A stretch of 64,000 nucleotides of DNA, from contig JAAALK010000287.1 in assembly GCA_019279435.1 (NCBI GenBank), forward strand, positions 18,104,162 to 18,168,161, read 5' to 3'. How positions within the stretch are numbered: position 1 is the stretch's first letter; each line of letters begins with the position of its first letter. Shown one piece after another: positions 29,451 to 42,000 of the stretch. Below the pieces are notes generated by a model. The model was given only the letters and a program-made list of their open reading frames with translations, did not search any database and had not been told where the DNA came from. The DNA comes from Zizania palustris (Eukaryota; Streptophyta; Magnoliopsida; Poales; Poaceae). A program made the translations under genes and the position numbers.

Positions 29451-32201
29451 ATGACATCTCCTGGCAAGGTCCTGTCCTTGGAAGCCTATGGCTATAACTA
29501 TTGGAAGACTCGCATGCGAGCCTATCTCATGAGCCAGGGTTCGGACATTTGGAACATTTGCGTTCACACCACGTTTGTCATATTGCCAGTCGTTGAGCAT
29601 GGTACTGCTGGTATCATTGCTCAGCATCTGAGCAACAGTAAGGCTGTGAACATTCTTTTCTCTGGTTTAGGTCCCACTGAGTTTGAGCGTGTGAGCCATC
29701 TCTCCACTGCGAGAGAGATCTGGGCTACCCTCAAGGCACACCATGAGGGAACAGCTCAGGTCAAGGCTCGACTCTATTAGACCTACCAGCGTGAGTACGA
29801 GAACTTCACACAGAAGCCGGGTGAATCTATTGAAGCCTTGTTTGGTCGTTTTCAATCGATCATTAACAAGCTTCGGGACAACAAGGCCGAGGGTGCTCAG
29901 TTAGTCTCAGATCACGAGCAGGCGCTCAAGGTTCTCCATACCTTAGACCCAAAGATCTGGGAGATCAAGGTATCCTCTATCGTTGAGAGCACTTCTTACG
30001 ATTCCTTGACCATTTCTGAGTTATTTAGCAAGCTGAAGGCCACTGAGGTAGATATCCAGCTGAGATCAAATATCACTGGTTCTGGATCAACATCCCTGGC
30101 CCTTGCTACACCTTCTGTTGATCCCTCTGCTGTGAGCTGTGCTGGGTTCTCCTTGATGTCTATCATTGAGGACCAGCTTGAGTCTTTGGGAGATGATGAT
30201 TTGTGTCTCTTTAACAACCGGGTGCGTCGTGTCTATGACAAGAGAATGTTCAAAAGACACGGCACAAAATCCGGGTGCTTAGAGTGTGGTGATCCAGGAC
30301 ACTTCATCGCCGACTGCCCCAAGCGCAATGGTCACAAGAAGGGCACTGATGGTGGCTTCCATGACTCCGGCAAGCATGAGAGCTCATCCTTCAACAAGGG
30401 CAAGCCGAAGACCAGATTCTTCAAGAAGGCCCTGAAGGACTACCGGCGAGAGAACAAGAAGCACGACAAGGCCTTCTTCGCCGAGATGGAGAAGAGCTAC
30501 TCCAAGCAGTCCACGTATTCTTCCTCTTCATCAAGCTCAAGCGATGAGGAGATCGTCATCAAGAAGGGGAAGGACAAGGACGATCCGGCGGGCCTCTGCT
30601 TCATGGCTTTCGGGGACAGACCGAAGAGCCACTCACACCAGCGCCGAAGATCCCGCAAGAGCTTCTGCTCAATGGCTCTTGGGGATAAGGAAGAAAAGAG
30701 CTCCTCCGATGACTCCTACGACGACAACGAAAAGGTATCATCTTATGAGCGTGAAATTGTTGATTTACTTGAGAACAATCGTCAGGAGTTAAAGTATCGG
30801 GAAAAACTGCTTAGGGGGGCCAAGAAGAGGATAGATGAGTTAGAGAGTGAGCTTGCCATAGCCAACGGTAGAATTGAGAGTCTATCTTCTTCCCCTTGCT
30901 TGGGCGATAGCAATGAGTGCCCGAAGTGTGAGGTGCTTCTGTGTGACCTGTCGACTCTGAAGTCCAGGTACACAGAAAGGGTTGATGAGAGGGACGCTTT
31001 GGCCACTGAGCTTGAAAGCGCTCAGTTGGAGCTGAAAGATGCTCAAGCCACTGTCGTCGCACCCTGTGTTGATTGCCCATCTCATCTAGCTGCCTTAGCT
31101 AAGCTAAAATCCAAGGGCGATGAACATTTGGGTGATTTGGAGAGGTTGAGAGCTGAGCTTGCGCAGACTAGGCTAGAGCTTGAGGCATTGTCAGTTCCAC
31201 CCACTGTCTGTGAGAACTGCCTGTCTCTTAGACTTGAGTTGATCAAGCTAAAAGCCGAAAAGTCTGTCCAAGTAGAGAGTGAGTGGGAGACCTGCTTGTC
31301 TCAGGTGGAGGTTCTAGCTTCCTTGAGAGAGGAGCTAGCTGATTCTCAGAATGAGAACTTTTACCTCTGTTCTATCCTAAGTTCGATCAGTGCCAGAGAG
31401 CCACAGCTCGGCATAATGATCCAGCAGTTCAAGAGGCAGGATGGGTTTGGGGTAGGTTACACCTACACCAAGGCTGACTTTGAGAGTGCCATTAGTCGGG
31501 CAGTGGAGTGGAGTAAAATGACTCCTGAGCAGAGATACCCCAAAACTCACTCCACTGAGTCTTCCCAGGCTTGTCAGCCCAAGGATGGAGAAATTCATGA
31601 ACCACCCAAAGCTCCACCCAAGAAGCCTATCTGGGTTCCAAAGCCCAAACACCTCCACTCTTCTCTAGACTCTCTTCTTGGACCTTCTCAACCCAAGAAG
31701 ACTACACCAAACACCACTAAGCCCAAGAACCCCAAGCCTCAACCACATCCCAAGAAGCCCACCTATCATTGTGAGTATTGTCAGAGAGAAGGGCATCTTG
31801 CGGAGTTTTGCTTCAGGCGGAAGCGGGTTGAGAGAGCAGAGAGAGCTCGTGGTGGTCAGGAGCAGTTCTACCAGCAGGGTGGTAGGCTGCGTGTTCCTCG
31901 ATGCGGGGAGAGGCTAGAGGCCAGACCGCGTCATGTAGGTGGTAGTAGAGGAGACGGCTTTCTTGCCCGTACTCCAGTTGGTGGTGGTCGTTCCGGCAGA
32001 GCTCCAGGCCGTTTTGGCTACGGTCCTGGACCTCGTGGCCGCAGGTTTAGGCAGAACCGAGGACCGTGCTTTGAGCCGCGTTTTGGTCCAAATTCTCATG
32101 ATGATTTCTGCTTTCCGTCTTTTGAGCAGATGGCTCGACACTGGTTTAGCTCTTTTGCTAAACCTGGTGCCGGACCATTTGCTCCCACTTACAGCCACTG
32201 A
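29451..32201 (+). pseudogene. gag: SIRE-type gag with one in-frame TAG
   Basis: ATG 29451 (MTSPGKVLSLEAYGYNYWK) opens one frame to 32201, interrupted only by TAG at 29778-29780, where a Gln codon is expected. The UBN2-like gag domain covers about the first 220 codons. A CCHC knuckle, CLECGDPGHFIADCP, is at about 30276. A Lys/Ser-rich segment and a long predicted coiled coil (about 30740-31400, Leu/Glu-rich, with repeated CP/CE pairs) follow. A second knuckle, CEYCQREGHLAEFC, lies at about 31771, then an Arg/Gly-rich tail. The extended gag is characteristic of the SIRE lineage. Confidence 0.88.
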
Positions 32202-32203
32202 TT

Positions 32204-35200
32204 GTGCAGGATCGGGGACTGGAGGATGTATGGATCATGGACTCAGGATGTTCTCGCCACATGACGGGACATCACAGATGGTTCTCCAGTCTCACTCCCC
32301 CGAGCTCCAAAGAGTACATCACATTCGGGAACAGTGGTCAAGGGAAAGTAAGTGGCATTGGCTCAATTCGCATTTCAGATCATTTCTCATTGAAGAATGT
32401 TGCTTTGGTTAAAAATTTGAACTTTTACTTGATTTCTGTTTCGCAACTTCTTGAGGATGGTTTGGAAGTGCGTTTTAAGAAGGACAATTCTTCTGTGTTT
32501 GATTCTAGAGGGTCTTTGATTTGCCAGATCTTACCATTTGGTAAAGTTTTTCGAATTGACTTCTCTAGTTCTTTTGGCCCTTCTCGCTGTTTGATTGCTG
32601 GATCCTCCTTTGAGCTTTGGAAGTGGCATAGGAGGTTAGGTCATTTGAGTTTTGATCTGCTAGTCAGGTTGAGCTCTATGGACCTCATCCGAGGATTGCC
32701 CAAGCTTAAGATGGAGAAGGATCTATTTTGTCATCCCTGTCGTCATGGGAAAATGGTTGCCGCTTCTCACTCACCTGTGACTCAGGTGATGACTTCGTAT
32801 CCGGGCGAGCTTTTACACTTGGACACTGTTGGTCCATCTCGGGTACGTTCAGTCGGTGGAAAGTGGTACACACTTGTCATTGTTGATGACTTTTCTCGAT
32901 TCTCGTGGGTTTTCTTTTTGGAGTCTAAGGATGAAACTTTTCAATTTGTTCATGACCTGATTTTGAAGCTGAAGAATGAGAACAATGGTCGGATGCGAGC
33001 AATTCGCTCCGACAACGGCTCTGAGTTCAAGAACTCTCAGTTCGTCAGCTTCTGTAGTGATCAGGGTCTGGACCATCAGTTTTCTTCTCCTTATACTCCC
33101 CCACAGAACGGCGTTGTGGAACGAAAGAACCGCACGCTAGTCGAGATGGCCAGGTTGATGCTCGATGAGCACAGGACTCCTAGGCGGTTTTGGGCTGAAG
33201 CCATGAACACGGCTTGCTATCTGGCCAACCGCATTTTTCTTCGAGCTTACTTAGGTAAGACTTCGTATGAGTTGTGGTTTGGCAGACAGCCCAAGGTGAG
33301 CCACTTGCGAGCGTTTGGCTGCAAGTGCTTTGTGGTCAAGAAGGAAGGGCATTTGGACAAGTTTGAGTCTCATTGCTGGGATGGTGTTTTTCTTGGTTAT
33401 GCATTGCATTCTCGAGGGTTCCGTGTTTGGAAACTCGAAACCCAGCAGCTTGTCGAGACTTGTGAAGTTTCATTTGATGAGTCCTTGCCTTCTTTGACTC
33501 CTTCTTTTGAGCCTTCTGATGATGGTGAGCTCGGAGAGTCCATCTTCGAGGAAGATGAGGATACTCCAGCTGTTGATGAGGGTGGGCCTTCTGCACCCCC
33601 CGCAGAGCCCACACCTTCTGAGACTTCGACTGAGGATGAGGGCGGATCTCTGATCACTTCTTCCACTTCGATCGAGCCCCCTCAGTCGAGTCTAGAGGTG
33701 CCAGCTGCTGACTCCGGTGAGGTGACTTCAGATCACCAGGGAACCCGAGCAGTTCAGCGTGACCATCCCTCAGAGCTCATCATAGGTGATTTGACTGAGA
33801 GAACTTTGCATTCATCTAATGCCTCTCTTGCTGTGTTTGCTGAATCTGCTTTTGTTGCATCTTTTGAGCCCAGAGATGTTTCTCATGCTCTTTCCGATTC
33901 AAATTGGATTAATGCTATGCAAGAAGAACTTGAGAATTTTGTCCGCAATCGGGTTTGGACATTAGTTGAGCCGCCACCAGGATGCAACCCCATAGGCACC
34001 AAGTGGGTATTTAAGAACAAACAAGGTGAAGATGGGGTTGTGGTGCGCAACAAAGCTCGACTAGTTGCCCAAGGTTTTTGCCAAAAAGAGGGTATTGATT
34101 TTGAAGAAACTTTCGCCCCTGTAGCCTGTCTTGAGTCCATTCGCATTCTCTTAGCTTTTGCCGCTTCGAAGGGTTTTAAGCTTTTTCAAATGGACGTTAA
34201 GAGTGCTTTTCTGAACGGGTTCATAGAGGAGGAAGTTTATGTTAGGCAGCCCCCCAGCTTTGAGAACCCTAAGTTTCCTCGACATGTTTTTAAGCTGCAA
34301 AAGGCTTTATACGGGTTGAAGCAAGCCCCGAGGGCTTGGTATGACCGGTTGAAGCAGTTTTTGTTGGGGAAGGGCTTTGTGATGGGTTCAGTGGATAAAA
34401 CTCTCTTCTTGCTCAGAGTTGATTCAGATTTTTTAGTCGCTCAGATTTACGTGGCTGATATTATTTTTGGCGGTACTACTAATGATCTTGTGTCCAAGTT
34501 TTCTGAGCAGATGCACAGCGAGTTTGAGATGAGCCTCATGGGTGAGCTCAAGTATTTCTTAGGGCTCCAGATCAAGCAGACCAAGGACGACACCTTCATC
34601 CACCAAGGTAAGTACACTCATGACATGTTGAAAAAATTTGACTTTGGTGGTGAGCTGAAGCCGCAGATGACCCCGATGGGCACTTCTGGGGGTCTGGACA
34701 AGGATGAGAGCGGCGTCAAGGTCAATGAAAGGGAGTTTCGAGGGATGATCGGTTCGCTGCTGTACTTGACAGCAACAAGACCGGACATACAGTTCGTCGT
34801 GGGACTTTGCGCACGTTTTCAGTCTTCACCACGCGCGTCTCATCGGCAGGATGTCAAGCGCATCTTCAGGTATCTCACTTATGCGCCCGATCTCGGTCTT
34901 TACTATTCAGCATCATCATCTCTTGATTTATCTGGCTTTTCGGACGCCGACTTTGGTTGGTGCCGGTTGGATCGCAAGTCGACTTCTGGTACTTGCCAGT
35001 TTCTCGGTTCTTCTCTTGTCTCTTGGTCTTCTCGAAAGCAATCTGGAGTTGCTCTTTCGACCACAGAGGCTGAGTACGTAGCTGCTGCTCACAGTTGGTT
35101 TGGATGATTTCCACTCTGCGAGATTTTGGGTTGTTCTTTCCTACCAGAGTTCCTTTGTTTTGCGACAGCACCAGTGCAATTAGTGTAGGGAAAAACCATG

Positions 35201-35388
35201 TCTCCATTCAAAAACCAAACACATTGATGTGCGCTTTCACTTTTTGCGGGATCAATATGAGAAAGGTGTCATTGACCTTGTTCATGTTGATACCCATCAT
35301 CAGTTGGCTGATATTTTCACCAAACCCCTAGATCAGTCTACTTTTGAGCGTTTACGAGGGGATTTGGGTGTTGTGTATCCTTTCTAGG
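32204..35388 (+). pseudogene. pol: SIRE-type pol: protease, integrase, RT, RNase H
   Basis: Shifted -1 relative to gag and starting at its stop. Protease motif WIMDSGCSRHMTG. Pre-integrase HRRLGHLS and HPCRHGK. Integrase blocks LHLDTVGPSRV, RSDNGSEFKNSQF and NGVVERKNRTL. RT has MDVKSAFLNGF and LYGLKQAPRAWY, but the active site reads YVADIIFG instead of YVDD (GCT at 34454-34456), which should abolish polymerisation. RNase H has SGFSDADFGW and STTEAEYVAAA, then a frameshift at about 35090. The remainder (CDSTSAI, HQLADIFTKPL) is out of frame, to a stop near 35388. This copy depends on other elements to move. Confidence 0.9.
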
Positions 35389-36725
35389 ATATTTTGCATC
35401 AATTTTCTTTCTTCTTTACTCTTTTCTTGAGTCTTTTTGTGTGTGTTCATATCTTGCATATTCACATATCACACCTTAGAGATGCTTCTGTTATATGATT
35501 GAACTGCTTTACTTATTCTAGTTGGTACATGCTCTTGAATACTTGTCAATGATCATGCTTTGGTCCAGTTCACTTGATGTGTCTGATATCTGTCATATGC
35601 ATGGCTTTTATGCTTTAAACCTGAAAACATGATCACCATTGCTTCTGGTAACTAGCATGCGTAGGCTGAATGTTCTTGCTATCTGTTAACATGCCTGGTA
35701 GCTAGTTCCTGACTTAGATGCAAACATGCAACTTGGACATCTTTCTGCTTTAAAACATGGAAATGTGCGTTAAAAATGATAAAAATCAAGAAAAATGTAA
35801 ATTCCATGCCTTTTTATGCATAACTTGAAAAGATCCAGGTGGGTTTGCTTTGTCGCATTACATTGTTCTGGACTGCGTACCATAGCACTTTGGTATGAAC
35901 TAGGACAGTGTAGTGTCTGCCAAGACCAAATGTCTTAAGCTTCTGATGGTCCAGTTCTGGCCTAGGCTTGACTTGGTCGGTCAGCATAAGGTTTGACATG
36001 CAAATAACCCCTGGCAAAAATGAAAAAGGAAAGAGAAAAAGCCTGAAAAATGAAATGATAACAAGTTTGCTGAAGCACTTTGTTTTGGATAATGCTTATC
36101 TTGGTAGATATCAGATAGCTTTTTCATCTCATGCTTTACCTTGCTTGTTAACTGGAAAATATGGTGATGCTTTTGTTTGCAAAACTGAAAAAATGCGTGC
36201 TAATGACCTTCTTTAGATATCATCTGTTGTACTGATCATGCCATGTGTCTTAGACAGTATCTCTTTTGCTCTACTTATTAGATGTTGTAATTGCAGTCAA
36301 TCATATCTGAGAAGCATGCTTTATTCACTCCACCTGCACTCCAGTTACATTCATTGCATATTTTGAGGGGGAGTTGCAGTTCAGGGGGGTCTGTGTCTCT
36401 TTTGAGTGCTTGATGAGTTCACTTGTCAACAAGGGGGAGAAATTTTGGGATAAGAGTTCGAGGGGGAGTTTTTGTCTCACTTGCTCTTTTGATATCCTTG
36501 ATTGATGTTTCTGAGATCGCACTCATTCTAAGCTTTTACCTTTGGTTAACCATAATAACCGCTTCTTGCTTTTGTTCGGCTTTTGGTCATTAGGGTTAAA
36601 CTTTTACCTTATTTTCTTCTTCTTTGTTTCCTTGTGTTTTTGTTTTCGTGTTTCCACAGTTGATTCGCAGGTTCTGAAGAGCTGAAGAAGTGAAGTGTTG
36701 ACAATGCACTCATCAAGGGGGAGAT
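35389..36725 (+). other. SIRE 3' non-coding region with repeated polypurine tracts
   Basis: 1.3 kb without a convincing ORF between RNase H and the 3' LTR. Four G-rich purine runs (near 36365, 36432, 36461 and 36716; core AGGGGGAG) precede the LTR, and the last abuts it. Multiple polypurine tracts are a known trait of this lineage. Some SIRE elements carry an envelope-like ORF here; none is recognisable in this copy. Confidence 0.75.
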
Positions 36726-38599
36726 TGAGGAGCCATGCTGAATAGCGTGGGCCTCATGGCTCCAGATGTGATGAGTCATTGTCAACGATAGTCAAAGAGG
36801 ACAAATGAAGAGTGAAGATCTGCTATTTCATGGGCCGCGTGTGACTCAGGTACACGGGCAGCGAGCGACTGTCGGGCTGAGAGAGCTGCGAAGTCGGGCT
36901 GGCCCAATCCGGGTACATGGGCCAGAAGTAGTAGAAGACCCACTGGGCTGTTGACCAGGGTTGACTCAGGTACACGGGCGGTGAGTGATTGCCGGGCTGA
37001 GAGAGCTGCGGAATCGGGCCGGCCCAATCTGGGTACCTGGTGCAAAGTCGGTGGAGGCTTTGTCAGTTTCGGTGCAAAACTGACAACCGTTGATCTTGTA
37101 TCAGACTGTCCAGAAGAGAAGACGTAGTCGCTACGAAAGCCTAGCTTCCGGATAAGTCATCTGTATCTCTAGGCCCACAGTCAGTCAGTCGAGTCTGTAA
37201 AAAATCCTAAGGGCAGTTGAGTCTTTTCCTTTATTTCAGCGTTTGTAAAAAAACCCTAAGGGGCTGGTGGAATATTCCTAGTGTTGGGCAGCCTATAAAT
37301 AGGGCCCCAATCCCTAGGGTTAGGTCACCCTTCTAGAAATCACTTTTTCAATCATTCTTTGGGTCATTTTTGTACCTGCGTGTGTTTCCTCTCTCCTGTG
37401 TGTGCGCCGCCAGGCTAATTGTTGCTGTTCATCTATTTTGTTCCCTGCTTTTGGATGATTCTATTCCTTCTGTTTCGTGTGTAGCATCTCATTTAATGGC
37501 TTTGCAGTATTCGGTTTGCTCACAGCGATTTTATTCCTGGTTTTGAGTGCTTCGGTTGCTTCTGTTCTTCACGAGAAGAGTACTAGTTCTTGCTGGTTGC
37601 AAGTAGTACTACTACACTGTAGCAACAGTACACTAGTACTAGCTTTGCTTTTTCTGCGTAGCCTTTTTGATCGTATAAACAGGGCCAAGTGACTTTTCTG
37701 GCTGTTCTTTGGTGAAGCCCCTTCTCTGTTCGAAGCCCCTCAGCTCCGTGAGGCAGGCTTCGATCTGACATCCTCGAGGGCTTCGCTTGAACTTCGACTT
37801 CGCTCTTGTCCTGTGAATCTAGCTTCGAAGTATGTGTTGCACTTAGTCTGTTGGCTTGTCATACTTCGATTGTCTTTACGAAGGTGAACTCCGACTTTGG
37901 CTATTCGAAGTTCATACTTCGACAGGCTTCAGAGTTAGTTTCGAAGCTGGCCTGTGGTTCGAAGGTTATACCTCGCTAGTGCTAGCTTCGAACGTAGTCG
38001 TGTAGGCTTCGAATTAAACTTGCGGCCGTGTGTCGAGCTTCGCTTTTCCTTCGAAGGTTGCTTTTCTGTGAGCCTGTTCGAACCTCTGTTCGAAGTCTAG
38101 GCTTCGAAGTACTTTGTTCGAAGCAAGCTTCGATATTCTCATACTTCGCTTCGAAGCATACTTCGCTCCCTACCACTTCGAACTAGGCTAGACCAAACAC
38201 ACTTTCAGCATTTTCACAACAGCCTTCGACAGACTCCGTCAGTGACCTCTGAAGCAGGCTTCGACACAGTGGAGCAGGCTTCGCCGAGTTCCGAACAGGA
38301 GACAAATCAGAACAGTAACTTCTCATCTCACTTTATTCATACTTAGATCATCCATTGAGAAGTTTAACCTGCCATGTCTTGAATATCCTTGTTTTTCTCC
38401 CTAGTAGCACTGCTTTGGTGTTTCTCTGTGTTTGTCATCCGTTGCTTCTAGGCTAGATATATATTTAGACTTAGGCAATCTGTTCATTCTATGTTGCTCA
38501 GTCTTTTGAGGTGCGTTGGGTATTGGGAGCAGGCCATTTATTCGAAAGAATTTTTAGGCGCCCATTCACCCCCCTTTGGTCGCTACTTTCGGTCCTACA
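36726..38599 (+). repeat. 3' LTR of the SIRE-type element
   Basis: TGAGGAGCC to GGTCCTACA, 1874 bp, with an intact TG..CA. It has one copy fewer of the 20 bp CAGGCTTCGACAC unit than the 5' LTR. AAAGC follows at 38600-38604, matching 27487-27491. Confidence 0.94.
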
Positions 38600-38604
38600 A
38601 AAGC

Positions 38605-41600
38605 TCGGGAAAAGGGTGCTTCTTAAGGATGTGAGGGTCTATACAGTGTCAACTTGGTGAAAAATCCCCACATAACAAGAGCAAAGGGAAAATATAAGCC
38701 TAACAAGGTTATGAGAACCACTAACTTTAAGAAGAAGAATAAAAATATATCCGAGTTGAATTGCTTCACTTGTAGTGAACCGGAACATTTCTCCAAGGAT
38801 TGTCCAGATTGTGCAGACTACAAAGGGCAAAAGGCTAAGAATGTCAACATGGTGACCATCGGCAACATTGATGATGGGTACAGTAATCCATTTACTGTGT
38901 TTTCCGTATGCCAAACTACCAACTAGTGATTTGATATGGGTGCCAATGTTCATGTGAGTGGTGACATCTCTATGTTTTCTTCTTATCAGATCGTTCGAGA
39001 TTCTTCTGTCCTAATGGGGAATAGGTCACATTCTTCTATTCATGGTGTTGGTACGATAGATCTCAAGTTTAGTTCAGGAAATATCGTGCAACTGAGGAAC
39101 GCACAACATGTCCCTACTATCAACAAGAATATTGTTAGCGGTTCTGTTCTGTTGAAGGACATATTTAAGGTAGTCTTAGAGTCCAATAAATTAGTCTTGT
39201 GAAAATATGGACAATTCATTGGTAAAGGCTATTATTACGGAGGTCTGTTCCGCTTTTCTCTTTTTGATTTTAGGAATAAGTCAGTGAACCATATTTGTGG
39301 CAACATCAATGATGATGCAAGCATTAGGCATTCACGTTTAACTCACGTCAATTTTGGCTTGATGTCTCGTTTATCGAGCATGTGTTTAATTCTGAATTTC
39401 ACTGTTGACAAAGGTTCTAAGTGCCATAGTTGTGTGCAATCAAAGCAACCTCGGAAGCCTCACAAGGTAGCTGAGGAGAGAAACATGGCACCTCTATAAC
39501 TCAAACATTCTGATCTATGCAAGATGAATGATGCATTGACAAAGGGTGAAAAGAGATATTTCATGACTTTTATTGATGATGCATCTAGATTTTGTTACGT
39601 ATATCTATTATGAACTAAGGATGAGACATTAGACTTCTTTAAAAATCTATAAAGCCAAAGTTGAAAATCAACTAGAGAGAAAGATCAAACATATAAGGTC
39701 TGATCGGGGTGGTGAATATTTTCCCAAAATATTTGATGAATTCCGTGAGGAACATGGTATTCTTCATGAGAGGATGCCTCCTATTCACACGAGTCGAATA
39801 GTATTGCCAAGAGGAAAAACCGCACGCTAAATGACTTGGTTAACGTCATGTTAGATACTGTCGGTTTATCAAAGGCAGGGTGGGGGAGGCTCTGCTGATT
39901 GCGAGTCACGTCTTGAATAGAGTTCCTAACAAGAATAAAAATCAAACTTCATATGAGACAAATTGAGAGAAAACCATCACTGTCTTACGTGCATACTTGG
40001 GGATGTTTGGAGAAAGTCAATGTTCCAATCATGAAGAAATGTAAGTTGGGACCTAAGACAATTGATTATGTCTTTCTAGGCTATGCTCAGGGAAGCATGG
40101 CGTATAGATTTTTAGTAGTTAAATCTGAGGTTCCTGATATACATGTTGATACTATTTTAGAATCATGTGATGCAACATTTTTGAGAATGTGTTTCCTTTG
40201 AAAGATATGCATAACATTGCTAGATACTCTACTAATATAATTCTTGAACCTAATACACTGATTAATTTCGAGTCTTCTGAACAACATAATCAATTTGAGG
40301 AATTCCTTGATGAGGATGACAATGAAGCTCCTAGGAGTAAGAGACAAAGGGTTGCTAAATCCTTTGGTGATAATTTCACTGTGTACCTTATGGATGATAC
40401 TCCTACTATCATTATCGAGGCATATGCATCTTCGGATGCAGATGATTGGAATGAAGCTATCCATAATGAGATGGACTCGATTCTATCCAATGGTACATGA
40501 GAACTGACTGATTGACCATATGGTTATAAAATCGTGGGTTGTAAGTGGATGTTCAAGAAGAAGCTTAGGCTTGATGGTACTGTTGAAAAGTACAAACCTC
40601 GACTTGTGACCAAAGGTTATACAAAAAAAGAAGGAAAATACTTTTTTGATACTTATTCACCTATCGCTAGACTAACCACAATCAGAGCATTGCTTTCTCT
40701 AGCAGCCTTATATGGTCTCATCATTCATCAAATGGATGTAAAGACAACTTTCCTAAACGGAGAGTTGGATGAGGAGATCTACATGGATCAGCTTGATGGG
40801 GTTTGTAGTGAAGAGTCAAGAGAGCAAGGTGTGTAAATTATTAAAGTCTTTGTATGGCCTGAAACAAGCACTTAAGCAATGGCAAGAGAAGTTCAACAAA
40901 ACTCCAAATTTTATGGGCTTTGTCATAAATGGGGCTGATAGATGTGTATACTATCTACATGGTGGGGGTGAAGTAATTATATTATGTTTGTATGTCGATG
41001 ACATACTAATTTTTGGCATAAATATTGATGCGATCAATAAGGTCATGTATTTTCTATCAAAGAGTTTTGATATGAAAGATCTGAGAGAAGCTGATGTTAT
41101 TTTTAACATCAAACTGAATAAGGTGGAGAATGAGATTACACTTTCGCAATCTCATTATATTGAGAAGGTCTTGAGCTATTTTTGCTATAAAGACAACAAG
41201 ACTTCTCCAACACCTTATGATCCCAGTGTGACACTTCGAAAGAATAGGAAAATTGCCAAAGATCAATTGAGATACTCTCAGATAATTGGTTCACTCATGT
41301 ACCTAGCTAGAGCAACGAGACCCGACATATCATTTGTTGTGAGCAAATTGAGTAGGTTCATGTCCAACCCGGGTTGTGATCACTGGCATGCACTTGAAAG
41401 GTTATGCGCTACCTGATAGGTACTATGAGTTATGAGATTCACTATTATGGGCACCCTGATGTGCTTGGGGGATATAGTGTTTCAAACTGGATATCTAATG
41501 TTGATGAGCTCTACACCACAACTAGGTATGTGTTTACCCTTGGAGGTTGTGTAATATCATGGAGGTATTATAAATAGACCATTTTGACGCGGTCAACCTT

Positions 41601-42000
41601 GGAAGCAGAACTTGGCAGAGTGGCTGTGTGAACTATTGATGGACTTACACCACAACTAGGTATGTGTTTACCCTTGGAGGTGGTGTAATATCATGGAGGT
41701 CTTATAAACAGACCATTTTGACGCAGTCAACCTTGGAAGCAGAACTTGACAGAGTGGCTGCGTGAACTATTGATGGACTTGCCTATGGTTGAAAAACTAG
41801 TGCCAACTATCCTTATGAACTGTGGCAATCAAGCTGTGATAGTCAAGGTGAACAATGATAAGGATAATGTGAAGTCATCAAGACACATTAAAAGACAATT
41901 GGAGTCTGTCAGAAAGTTGAGAAACTCTAGAGTTATAAGTGTGACTTATATTCAAATAGACAAAAACCTGGCAGATCCCTTTACTAAAGGGCTATAACGT
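38605..42000 (+). pseudogene. Degenerate copia gag end and pol
   Basis: Zinc knuckle CFTCSEPEHFSKDCP (38763). Protease-like FDMGANVHVSGD at about 38930, with the expected Ser/Thr of the catalytic D-S/T-G replaced by Met and two stops just before. Pre-integrase RHSRLTHVNFGLMS and CHSCVQSKQPRKPH. Integrase remnants with many stops at 39500-40200. RT CKWMFKKK.., HQMDVKTTFLNGELDEE, LYGLKQALKQW and intact LCLYVDDILIFG at about 40985. RNase H end SSRHIKRQLESVRKL and NLADPFTKGL. At least ten disruptions are visible, so it is a dead copy older than the SIRE insertion inside it. Confidence 0.85.
41512..41779 (+). repeat. 134 bp direct tandem duplication within copia RNase H
   Basis: Two units, 41512-41645 and 41646-41779, share TACACCACAACTAGGTATG and the following sequence with about eight differences. 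It duplicates an internal piece of the RNase H coding region and adds to its frame disruption. Confidence 0.85.

Larger units (their letters stand above)
27492..38599 (+). mobile_element. SIRE-lineage copia element, nearly complete
   Basis: 11.1 kb, flanked by AAAGC duplications (27487-27491 and 38600-38604), with LTRs of 1894 and 1874 bp. It has a primer site, a long gag with two zinc knuckles and a coiled-coil region, pol, and a 1.3 kb downstream region with several polypurine runs. That size and order match the SIRE/Maximus lineage (Opie/Ji relatives). I counted about 28 substitutions between LTRs (about 1.5 percent), roughly half a million years at 1.3e-8. It is disabled by a gag stop, a mutated RT active site and an RNase H frameshift. 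Confidence 0.92.

Noticed and set aside
35389..36725. Possible envelope-like ORF downstream of SIRE pol
   Set aside because: Only short frames are present, with no signal peptide, membrane segment or domain. The region looks non-coding in this copy.
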